Part shown: positions 52,793-62,700 of the stretch, in pieces | How the letters are laid out: each line of letters starts with the position of its first letter | How positions within the stretch are numbered: the stretch's first letter is position 1 | DNA from: Nocardiopsis quinghaiensis | Lineage (GTDB): Bacteria; Actinomycetota; Actinomycetes; Streptosporangiales; Streptosporangiaceae | Assembly: GCF_008638365.1 (NCBI RefSeq) | Contig: NZ_VWVU01000007.1 | Span: 206,193-270,192, forward strand | Reading direction: 5' to 3' | Length of the DNA stretch: 64,000 nt | The notes under the pieces: generated by a model | Seen by the model: the letters and a program-made list of their open reading frames with translations, nothing else | The model's database searches: none | Told to the model about the DNA's origin: nothing | Program-made: the position numbers and the translations under genes

Positions 52793-52983
52793 ATGGCCGA
52801 GAAGCCCTCCCCGGTGCTGGCCGACGAGCCGGCCGGCGCGCTGGACGGGGACAACGGGCGCACGGTCACCGACACCCTGCGGGAGCCTGCGCCAGATGGC
52901 CCGCGAGGGGCGCGCGGTGGTGGTCGCCACCCACAACGACAACGTGCGCGAAGCCTGGCCTACACCGCGGAACCGGGGATGTG
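52793..52983 (+). pseudogene. Fragment of the ABC exporter ATPase gene
   Basis: The fragment matches the C-terminal part of the intact ATPase from just before Walker B: EKPSPVLADEPAGALDGDNG corresponds to KKPSLVLADEPTGALDGDNG. After CTGCGGGAG an extra 10 bases (CCTGCGCCAG) shift the frame. The rest, MAREGRAVVVATHNDNVREA, resumes in another frame. The upstream two-thirds of the gene, with Walker A and the signature, is missing. Identity to the intact copy is high, so the duplication or import is recent. Confidence 0.88.
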
Positions 52984-52986
52984 ACG

Positions 52987-53424
52987 ATGATCCGGTTCCT
53001 CCACGGCCAGCCGCTGGCCCTGGGAGCGGCGGCCGCACCCGCCGCCGCCCTGGTCCTCACCGCGCTCGGTCTGAGCAGCGCGGTGGGCGTCCTTGCGGTC
53101 GGCGCCCTCGGCATCGTCACCGCCGTGACCGCGCGGGACATGGTCAGGAACCCCACGGCCGGGCACTGGGGCCTGGACGTCCTGGCCGTCGTCGCCGTGA
53201 TCGCCCCCGTGCTGGTCGGCGAGTACATCACCGGCCCCATCATCGCGCTGACGCTCACCGGCGGGGGAGCGCTTGAGGCCCTGGCCGCCCAGCGCGCCAG
53301 CCGCGAACTGGACACCCTGCTCAACCGCGCTCCGGCGTTCGCCCACCGGATCGGCCCCGCCACCTCCGAGGTGGAGCACCTGCCGTTCGACGAGCTCCCC
53401 ACCCGTCTGGCCGACGGGAGCTGA
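52987..53424 (+). pseudogene. Heavy-metal P-type ATPase, N-terminal fragment
   Basis: The 145-residue product has hydrophobic helices (LALGAAAAPAAALVLTALGL; LDVLAVVAVIAPVLVGEYIT) and the P1B-type connector LTGGGALEALAAQRASRELD with LLNRAPAFAHRI. This is the N-terminal membrane part of a metal-transporting P-type ATPase. The frame stops just where the actuator domain (GD-L-V-x-PGE) should begin. The phosphorylation DKTGT and ATP-binding regions are absent. It is a truncated gene, another sign of rearrangement in this island. Confidence 0.75.
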
Positions 53425-54254
53425 AGCACAGCCGGGCGGCCGCGGGCCCGGCACCGCTGCCCGTGCACCGAGGGGATTACTTTCAGACGTCCCCAACTCA
53501 TGTATCGGTCAGAGAAAAATTATATCCGGAAAACATCGGCATCCGGCCGCCCCAAGCCAAGCGGGTGAGAGCCGCCGGCACGGCTGAGTCTTTAGTACGC
53601 CACCGGTTTCTGTCTTTCGACCCCGACGCCCGGGACGCCTCACCCAAAGGCCCGTTCCAGGACGGACGACCTTTCCAGATGGAACCCGAACACATGTTCC
53701 CAGGGCGCACAGAGAATGGCCCGATGAAACCTCAGGGGATTTATCAAACCTCGACGCGGAAACTTCGTCCCGGCAGTGCGCAAGCGAGGGAAAAGGCGCC
53801 CCGACCACCTGCGGCTATGGCTTTCCGCACACGGGAGGTCGCCGTGGAGAAGCGGGAAGACATGCCCCGGCCAGGCAGAATGCCACGAGTGTGATACATG
53901 CCACTCCGAACGCACCCTTGACAGGAAGCACTGACTGAACAGGCATGTCTCGGCACGACACAGACCCCCAGTTCACACCGCACGACTCGGGTGCGCCACT
54001 TCTCGTGTGCGCTAATTATCCCACAAACCAGGAACTCTTCGTGCCGAAACCAGCACAATGCGTTCTTTGACTTCGCTTCGAGGGCGGTGCGAGCTTTATG
54101 TCGCTCGCCCGGGCTCGAACACCTTCCGTACCAGTAGGAACGGAGCACTCCCCCGCCTCACGTCCGTGTGCCGGCGCTCGGAGAAACGGCGTCCGGGGCA
54201 CGGTTTCGCCTCCGGCCCCCGCATGAACAGCGCCCACCAGAAAGCCAGGTAGAG
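53425..54254. other. 830-bp gene-poor, AT-richer gap before the biosynthetic cluster
   Basis: The stretch is clearly less GC-rich than neighbouring genes (for instance near 53480-53540 and 54000-54060). Short open frames exist on both strands but none has a ribosome site plus actinomycete codon bias, so I support no gene. It includes a TTGACA at about 53919 without a matching -10. It probably marks the cluster boundary and holds the promoter of the first cluster gene. Confidence 0.5.
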
Positions 54255-55493
54255 ATGTACGACGTTATCGTTGTCGGCGCGCGATGCGCCGGTTCCCCGA
54301 CCGCGATGCTGCTCGCAAGGAAGGGCCACCGCGTCCTTGTCCTGGACCGCGCCTCCTTCCCCAGCGACACCGTTTCGACGCACTACCTCCACCAGACCGC
54401 CCTGCTGCGGCTCCAGGACTGGGGCCTCCTCGACCCGGTGGTCAAGTCGGGCGCCCCGGCCATCCGCAAGATGCACTTCGCCTTCCAGGGCATCGAACTG
54501 AACGGGTTCGCCGCCCCCGTCGACGGGATCGACGCCGTCTACTGCCCGCGCCGCACCGTCCTCGACGACATCCTCCTCAACGGTGCCCGTGAGGCCGGCT
54601 GTGAGGTCGTGGAGAACTTCAGCGTCACCGACCTCGTCTTCTCCGAGGGGCGCGTCGTGGGTGTGCGGGGGCGCGAGGGCAAGGGCCAGGAGCGCGAGCT
54701 GCTCGCGCAGGTGGTCGTGGGGGCGGACGGCTTCCACTCGACCGTGGCCAAGCGGGCGGGCGCGCAGACCTACGACGTCCGGCCGGCGGCCAACTTCATC
54801 TACTACTCCTACTACAGCGGCCTCGACTGGGGCCTGCACCACAAGACCGGCCACAACCGCCGGTGGATCGGCACGTGGCCCACCAACGACGGCCTGACCA
54901 TGCTGGCCGTGATCTGCAACCGCTCCCACCTCAAGGAGTTCCGCCAGGACGCGGAGAACCAGTTCCTCGCCACCTTCGACGACGTGGTGCCCGAGATGGG
55001 CGAGGAGTTGCGCGCCAAAGGCCACCGCGAGGAACCCTTCCGTCCCATGCGCAACCCCGACAACTACTACCGGACCGCCCACGGTCCTGGCTGGGCCCTG
55101 GTGGGGGACGCCGGATACCACAAGGACCCCTTCACCGGATGGGGCATGGCCGACGCCTTCATCCACGCGGAGATGCTGGCCGACCGCCTGCACGAGGGGC
55201 TGTCCGGGAAGCGCCCCGTGGACGAGGCCCTGGCCGACTACGCGGCGGCACGCGACGAGGAGAGCGCCCCCGTCTACGACTTCACCTGCACCCTGGCCGA
55301 ACTCGAACTGCCGCCGTTCTACAAGGCGGTCATGGGCGCGATCAGCCAGGACCAGAAGTGGACCGACACCATGCTGGGCATCATCGCCGGCCTGGTGCAC
55401 GGGGACGAGATCTTCTCCCCCGAGAGCCTCCAGAAGCTCTACGACGAGACCGGCGTTCCCGAGGAGGAGCGCGTCTACGATCCGAGCGCCTGA
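54255..55493 (+). CDS. FAD-dependent oxidoreductase (geranylgeranyl-reductase/monooxygenase-like)
   Basis: This 412-residue flavoprotein has the FAD dinucleotide fold at the N-terminus (YDVIVVGARCAGSPTAMLLA, RVLVLDRASFPSD), a VVGADGFHSTVAKRAG middle motif and the GDAGYHKDPFTGWGMADAF motif that contacts FAD. It belongs to the group 2 monooxygenase/geranylgeranyl-reductase/halogenase fold class; the halogenase WxWxIP motif is absent. ATG 54255 follows AGGTAGAG. It is the first gene of the cluster operon, 95 bp before the Rieske gene, and probably tailors the polyketide product or starter. Confidence 0.86.
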   Translation: MYDVIVVGARCAGSPTAMLLARKGHRVLVLDRASFPSDTVSTHYLHQTALLRLQDWGLLDPVVKSGAPAIRKMHFAFQGIELNGFAAPVDGIDAVYCPRRTVLDDILLNGAREAGCEVVENFSVTDLVFSEGRVVGVRGREGKGQERELLAQVVVGADGFHSTVAKRAGAQTYDVRPAANFIYYSYYSGLDWGLHHKTGHNRRWIGTWPTNDGLTMLAVICNRSHLKEFRQDAENQFLATFDDVVPEMGEELRAKGHREEPFRPMRNPDNYYRTAHGPGWALVGDAGYHKDPFTGWGMADAFIHAEMLADRLHEGLSGKRPVDEALADYAAARDEESAPVYDFTCTLAELELPPFYKAVMGAISQDQKWTDTMLGIIAGLVHGDEIFSPESLQKLYDETGVPEEERVYDPSA

Positions 55494-55588
55494 GCAGCGC
55501 TCCTCTCCCGTCCGCGACCGGTGCGCGGAGCCGGACGGCCCCGCGAGTCGCCCTCCCCCAGCTTCCCCCGACCCTCCCGGGAGTCGTC

Positions 55589-56743
55589 ATGACCGAAGTG
55601 TCCAGCATGTTCGATCTCATCAGTGAGCAGAACGAGGAACGCGAGTACTTCGACACCGGCGGTGTCGGCCAGTCCCACGAGTTCTACACCGGCGAGGAGC
55701 AGTTCCGACGGGAGATGAGAAGCGTCTACGGACGCCGCTGGCTCCCCGTGGACCACGTGTCCCGTCTCCCCGAACCCGGCTGCTTCACCACCCTGAACAT
55801 CGGTAGCGGATCCCTCCTGCTCCTCCACGGCGACGAGGGCGTCAAGGCCTACCACAACTACTGTCGGCACCGCGGCTACAAGCTGGTGGAGGAGCCCGTC
55901 GGCAAGCGCCAGAGCCTGGTCTGCGTCTACCACTGCTGGGTCTACGACCGCAACGGCGGGCTCAAGACCCACAACGGCACCTACTTCGACCACTTCTTCT
56001 CCAAGGAGGAGAACGGCCTGGTGGGGGTGCACACCCAGATCCGGCACGGGGTCGTCTTCGTGTGCTTCGCGGAGGACCCGCCCGATCTGGACGAGGCCCT
56101 GGGCGAGTTCGACCGGTTCGCCGACGCCTACCAGCTGGCCGACCTGCGGTGCGTGCAGTACAAGGACTACCCGGTGGCCTCCAACTGGAAGCTGGTCGCG
56201 CACAACGTCAACGAGAGCCTGCACTTTCCCACCGCCCACAAGGACCTGCACAAGGTCACCGACTTCGACGCCGCGGGCACCTACGACCTCAAGGGCGACG
56301 ACATCGTGGGGGCCTGGCAGATGCTGCGGGAGGGGTACGGGTCCATCTCCACGACAGGGCGGACCGACCGCGCCCCCATGCCGCTGGTACCGGTGGAGGA
56401 CCGCCGGAAGGTCAACTGGATCACGATCCTGCCCAACCTGCTCTTCGGGATGACCAGCGACTACGTGATGATGCAGTGGGTGTGGCCCGAGAGCCCCGGT
56501 TCCTGCGTCGTCCGCCACTTCTGGCTGTTCCACCCGGACGAGACCGCCAAGGAGAGCTTCTCCCACGAAGCCGTCTTCGCCCTGTGGGACAAGGCCAACT
56601 ACGAGGACTGGGAGCTGTGCGAGCGCACGCACCGCGGCCTGTCCAACCCCATGTGGCGCCCGGGCCAGCTCTCCCTGGACGAGGAGGTCGTCGCGCAGAT
56701 CGACGCCTGGGTCGCCCGCCACACCCAGGACGCGGAGGCCTGA
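55589..56743 (+). CDS. Rieske non-heme iron oxygenase, alpha-subunit type
   Basis: This 384-residue oxygenase has an N-terminal Rieske domain with Cys92-x-His94 (YCRHRGYKL) and Cys112-x2-His115 (VCVYHCW) for the 2Fe-2S cluster. The C-terminal catalytic domain holds the mononuclear iron site with His212 and His217 in NESLHFPTAHKD; the third ligand Asp is expected further on. Such enzymes hydroxylate, demethylate or desaturate small molecules and need a separate reductase, which is not visible here. ATG 55589 has GGGAG upstream. The giant synthetase gene begins 2 bp after its stop, so they are co-transcribed and probably act on the same product. Confidence 0.9.
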   Translation: MTEVSSMFDLISEQNEEREYFDTGGVGQSHEFYTGEEQFRREMRSVYGRRWLPVDHVSRLPEPGCFTTLNIGSGSLLLLHGDEGVKAYHNYCRHRGYKLVEEPVGKRQSLVCVYHCWVYDRNGGLKTHNGTYFDHFFSKEENGLVGVHTQIRHGVVFVCFAEDPPDLDEALGEFDRFADAYQLADLRCVQYKDYPVASNWKLVAHNVNESLHFPTAHKDLHKVTDFDAAGTYDLKGDDIVGAWQMLREGYGSISTTGRTDRAPMPLVPVEDRRKVNWITILPNLLFGMTSDYVMMQWVWPESPGSCVVRHFWLFHPDETAKESFSHEAVFALWDKANYEDWELCERTHRGLSNPMWRPGQLSLDEEVVAQIDAWVARHTQDAEA

Positions 56744-56745
56744 GT

Positions 56746-59700
56746 ATGAGTGTCGACTGCTACGTCATCGGCGGTACCCGGGTCCTCACCTCCTGCGCGG
56801 AACTGCTCCTCTCCCACGGGGTCCGGGTCAGAGGCGTCCTGTCGGACGATCCGGCCGTGACGGAGTGGGCCCGCGCGCACGGCGTGGAGGCCCTGGACCC
56901 GCACGGCGACCTGGTCGGTGCGCTGTCCTCCCAGCCCTTCGACTTCCTGTTCAGCGTCGTCAACTTCCGGATCCTGCCCGCCGAGGTGCTGGCCCTGCCC
57001 AGGATCGCCGCACTGAACTTCCACGACGGCCCCCTGCCCGGCTTCGCGGGCAGCAACATCGCCTCCTGGGCCCTGTACGAGGGGGTGCGCCGGCACGCCG
57101 CCACCTGGCACGTGATGGAGGAGGAGGTCGACGCCGGGGCCGTGGTCGCCGAGCGCTGGTTCCCGGTGCGCGACCTGTCCACGGCGCTCTCCCTGACCTA
57201 CGAGACCGCCCAGGCGGGCATCGACCTGTTCGCGGAGATGGCCCCCCTGCTCGCCGAGGGGCGCCTGCCCGACCCCGTCCCGGCCCATCCCGGACGCGAG
57301 TGGCGCTTCTTCGCCCGCGCCGACCGCATGGCCGGCGGCGGCGTGGTCCACGCGGGCACGGCGGCGGCCGAGGCAGGGCGCCTGTCCAAGGCCCTGGACT
57401 TCGGTTCGTTCCCCAACCCGGTGGGGCTGCCCGCGTTCGCCACCGCGCGGGACGCCGTCTTCGTCGGTCAGATCCGCGCACTCGACCGGGACGAGGAGTA
57501 CCGGGAGAGCACGACCGTCGCCGTGACCGACTCGCAGATCCGGATCGCGGCTCCCGACGCCGACATGGTGCTGAGCGACTTCACCACCACCGAGGGCGAC
57601 GCGGTGAGCGGGCGCGGCGCGGCCCAGCGGCTGGGGCTGCGCGTGGGCGAGCCGGTCCCCGCCCCGGACGAGGGGTTCCTGGAGGCGGTGGAGCGGGCAC
57701 AGCCGGACCTGCGAGCGCACGAGCACAGGTGGCGCGACCGGCTCGCGGACCTGCGTACCCTCCCTCTGGACGCCGACGACTTCTCCGCACAGGTCTCCCA
57801 CTACAACCGGTTCGAGATGGCCTTCCTGCCCATGTGCGAGGAGGACTCCGCCGCGGTGCGCCGGGCCTTCCTGGAGGTCCTGTCCGAGCGCGGCGGCGTA
57901 GGCTCCTTCGACTTCGGGTGGTCGCCCCACCGGGCGCAGGACCTGGCCGAGCGGACTCGCGGCCTGGCCACCACCCGCGTGCCGGTCCGCTTCGACGCGT
58001 CCTCCCCGTCCTCCCCGGAGGAGGACCTGGCCGCGGCCGAGCGCCGGGGCCTGTACGCGACGGACCTGGAGGTCCGCCTCGGGCTGGCCCAGCGCCCGCC
58101 GGGCGCCGAGGGCCCGTCGTTCACCCGGGTGATGGTCCTGGAGCGCTTCCGCGAGGACCCGGCCTCGGTCGCCTCCGACACCGAGGTCGCACTGGTGCTA
58201 CCGCCGCGAGGCGTCCCCGCGGTGTTCGTGCGGGAGACCGCCATGCCCGGCTCCGAGGCGCTGGAGTTCGTGGACGAGGTCGAGGAGCGGATCCTGTCCG
58301 CGCTACGGTCCGAACCCGCGGAGCCGCCCACCGCTGAGCCGGCCCCCGTGCCGGTCGCCGAGCCCTCCGAGGAGCGGGGCGGGCCCCTCACACGTCCTGC
58401 GCCCGCCGAGCGCTCCGCCCGGACCGTCCTGGACCTGGTCCGCCAGGTGTGGGAGCGGACCCCCGACGCGGTGGCGGTACGCACGGGCGACCAGAACATC
58501 ACCTACGCCGAGCTCGACGCGTGGTCCTCTGCCGTGTGCGCCGGCCTGCGGGAACGCGGTGTGGGCGAGGGGTCGGTCGTGGCCCTGCTCACCGGCCGCG
58601 GCCGGGAACTGGTCCCGTCCATGCTGGGCGTCCTGCGCGCCGGGGCGGCCTTCCTCCCCCTGGACCCCGGCTATCCGCCGGAGCGGCTGCGGACGTACGC
58701 GCAGATCGCCGAGAGCGCACTGGTCCTGACCACCTCCGAGCTGGAGGGGCGGGCCCACTTCGTGGGCTCTCCCGTGCTGGTGCCCGAACCCGGGGATCCC
58801 ACGGCCGCGCACGAGGACGCGGCGCGCCCCGGCTCACCGGCCTACGTCCTGTTCACCAGCGGTTCCACGGGAACGCCCAAGGGGGTCGAGGTCGGCCATG
58901 CCGCCCTCGCGAACTTCCTGGAGGGTGTCGGCGCGGTCCTGGGCGCCAGGCCCGGCATGAGCGTGCTCGCCCACACCACCGTCGCCTTCGACATCTCCCT
59001 GCTGGAGCTCCTCCTGCCCCTGGTCTCGGGAGCGACGGTGGAGCTGGCCGACGAGGACGCGGTGGCCGACCCCGCCGCACTGGCCGCGCTGGCCGACACC
59101 GTGGACCTGGTGCAGGCGACCCCGAGCCTGTGGCGCCTGCTCCTGGACACCGGGTGGCGGCCCAGGGCCGACCTGGTGGCGCTCTCCGGCGGAGAGGCGC
59201 TGCCGCTGAACGTCGCACGCCCCCTGCTGGACTCGGGAGCCGAGCTGTGGAACATGTACGGCCCCACCGAGGCGACCGTCTGGGTCTCGGCCCACCTCGT
59301 GGAGGACCTCGACCGCGGTTTCGTCCCCATCGGCGAACCGCTGCCGGGGCTGGAGCTGCACGTCCTCGACGAGGCCATGTCCCCGGTGGGGCCCGGGGGG
59401 ACGGGTGCCCTCCTCATCACCGGGGTGGGGCTGGCCGAGGGCTACCGGGCGCGTCCGGACCTGACCTCCGCGGTCTTCGCCGCACTGCCCGACGGCCGCC
59501 GCGCCTACCGGACCGGTGACGACGTGCGCCTGCACCCGGACGGGTCGATCGAGTGGATCGGGCGGACCGACGCCCAGGTCAAGGTCCGCGGCAACCGGAT
59601 CGAGCCGGGCGAGATCGAGGCCCGCCTGGAGCAGCTGGAGCGGGTGTCGGCGGCCGTGGTGGCCGCCGTCCCCTTCGAGGGCGCGGGGGAACCGCGGCTC

Positions 59701-62700
59701 ACGGCCTACCTCGTCGCGGACGAGCCGCCCGCCCGGGCCGAACTGGACGCGTGGGTCTCCGAGCGGCTGCCCGGCTACATGGTCCCGGACTCCTACGTCC
59801 TTCTCGACGCCCTTCCCCTGACCGAGAACGGCAAGGCCGCACGTTCCCGGCTGCCGGCGCCCACACGCGGCAACGTCATCCGCACGGCGCCGTCCGCCGC
59901 CGGTCCGGGCAGTGCCGCGTCCCCGACCGCGCGGATCGCGGCGGTGTTCGCACGGGTGCTGGGCCACACGGAGTTCGGGGAGGAGGACAACTTCTTCGAT
60001 CTCGGCGGAGACTCGGCCAACGTGGTGCGGGCCGCGACCGCCCTGGGCGAGGAGCTCGGACGTGAGGTGGGAGCCCCGCTGATCTTCGCGACCGGTACGC
60101 CCGAGCGGCTGGCCGCGGCCCTGGACGGGACCGGATCCGCCCAGCGGAAGGACGTCCGGCCGCCTGTCGGCACCGCGGCGGACACACCCGCCGCACGTCA
60201 CCCGGCCCCCGCGCCCGCGTCCACGTCCACCAGCCGGGAAACCGTTTCCGCTGAGGCTCCCGGGGACGCCCTGGCCGTCATCGGAATGGCCTGCCGCTTC
60301 CCCGGCGCCACCACCCCCGACGAGTTCTGGGCCGACCTGGCCGGGGAGGCCGACCGTGTGGGTCCGGCCCCGGAGGGCCACCGCGGGTGGAACCGCCTGT
60401 GGGAGGGGGAGGAGGACCACCAGGCGGGCTGGATCGAGGGCGTGGAGTACTTCGCTCCCGAGCGCTTCGGGCTGGCCGACCGCGAGGCCAGGCGCATGGA
60501 CCCGCTCCAGAGGCTGCTGCTCAGCGTGACCGACGAGGCACTGGAGTCCAGCGGCCACGACGGCACCTCCCTGGGCGAGTCCACGGGCGTGTTCATCGGC
60601 ACGATCGCCAGCGACTTCCCCGAACTCGTCTCCCGGAGCGTGGGGCACGGCGACCCGCACGCCGCCACCGGCACGGCCGTGTCGATGGTCGCCAACCGGC
60701 TCTCGTACGTCTTCGGCTGGTCGGGGCCGAGCCTGGCCGTGGACACCGCGTGCTCGTCCTCGCTGGTCGCCCTGGACCAGGCGGCGATGCACCTGCGCAC
60801 GGGAGCGGTCGACGCCGCCGTGGTGGGCGGGGCGAACCTGATCCTGACCCCGGCCAAGAGCAGGGCGTTCCGGCGCAACGGAATGCTCTCGCCTACAGGG
60901 CGCTGCCACACCTTCGACGACGAGGCCGACGGCTACGTGCGGGGCGAGGGGTGCGGCGTGGTGGTCCTCAAGCGCCTGGCCGACGCCCGCAGGGACGGGG
61001 ACCCCGTCCTGGCCGTGGTGCGGGGCACCGCCGTCAACCACACGGGGAGCGACTCGGGCTTCCTCACAGCTCCGAGCACCACGGCCCAGCAGCGGGTGAT
61101 CCGCGGGGCGATGGCCGCTGCGGGGGTGGCCGAGCTCGGCTACGTCGAGGCGCACGGAACCGGTACCAGCCTGGGCGACATCATCGAACTGGAGTCCCTG
61201 CGCGCGGTGCTCGGCGAGGTGCCCCGATCGTCGGTGGCGGTGGGATCGGTCAAGAGCGCGATCGGCCACCTGGAACCCGCCGCCGGCATCGCGGGCCTGA
61301 TCAAGACCGTGCTGGCGCTGCAGGCCCGGCAGATCCCGCCCGCGGCGCACCTGTCGGTGCCCAACCGCGGGTTCGCCTTCGAGGACTCGCCGCTGTACCT
61401 GCCCGCGCGGCTGACCCCGTGGCGGGGCCCGGCCGCGGCGGGGGTGAGCAGCTTCGGGTTCGGCGGCGTCAACGCCCACGCGGTCCTGACCGCGACCGCC
61501 GACGAAGCCTCCGCCCCGGAGGGCGAGAGCCCGTACCTGATGGTCGTGAGCGCGGACTCGCAGGAGTCCCTGCGGGTCCTGGCGCGTCGCTACCTGCGGT
61601 TGTTGGACTCCCCGCACCGACCTGCGCTGGCGGCCATGTGCGCGGCCGCGCGGGCCAGGCCCGCCAGACCGCACCGGCTGGCCTGTGTGGTCTCCAGCGC
61701 CGAGCAGCTGGAGGACAAGCTGTACCTGTTCCTGGCGGGGATCGGCGACACGCGCTCCCTGCACACGGGGACGGCTCAGGAGGGGTCCGCCGTCCAGGAC
61801 CGGCTGCCGCTCCCCCTCACGAGAGAGGACCTGAACCGTGCGGCCCGGCTGTTCGTCGAGGGCCACGACCTGCCCCGGGTGCCGGGAGGCGCCGGAGTCC
61901 GGCTTCCGTCGACCCCGCACGAGAACCGGCGCCTGTGGCTGGAGCCCGGTGGCTCTGAGGCGCCGCGCGCCGAAGCTGCCTGGTCGGACCTGCCCGAGGC
62001 CGCCGAGCACGTCGTACGGGGACGGGCCGTCCTCCCGGCCGCCGGGTACCCGTTCCGTGCGGGGGAGCTGCTGGGCAGGAAGAGTTTCCGCCTGACCGAC
62101 ATGGTGCTCCGTGCTCCCGTGGCCGCCGGGTCCGGGCTGCGAGGCCTTCGCGAGGCGGACGCGGTCAGTTTCCGTGACGGTGCCGGGAACCTGGTCTGCG
62201 AGGCCCGTGTCGCCGAGGAGGTTCCGCCCTCCCTCGCCGCCGGTTCGGCGGACGGGTCGCTCACCGTGGACGTGACGCGGATGTACGCCTCCTTCGAGAG
62301 GGACGGGCTGGAGTACGGACCGGGCTTCCGGTGCGTGCGGTCCCTGTCGACTCTGCCCGGTGAGGCGTTCGGCAGGCTGATCGGCGACGGCACCACCGGG
62401 GGAGTGGACCCCCGCATGCTGGACGGCGCCTTCCAGGTAGCCCTGGCGGCTTGTGGTGCGCGCGGTCTCCACGTCCCCTTCTCCGTGCGCTCGCTGAGCG
62501 TCTTCGGTCCCCTCACCGGCGAGGCCCGCGTGTACGCGCGGCGTGAGCGGGTGGCGCCGGACGGGGCGACGGTGACGGCGAGCCTGGTGGTCCGGGATGA
62601 CTCCGGACCGCTGGTGGAGGTACACGAGCTGACCTGGAAGCGGATCGCACCGGCGGAGCCGCGGGGCGGTACGGCGGACGACGTGCCCGACCGGGCGGCA

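Noticed and set aside
53463..53894. A 143-codon frame in the gap before the cluster
   Set aside because: No ribosome binding site, poor codon bias, no recognisable domain, and lower GC than real genes here.
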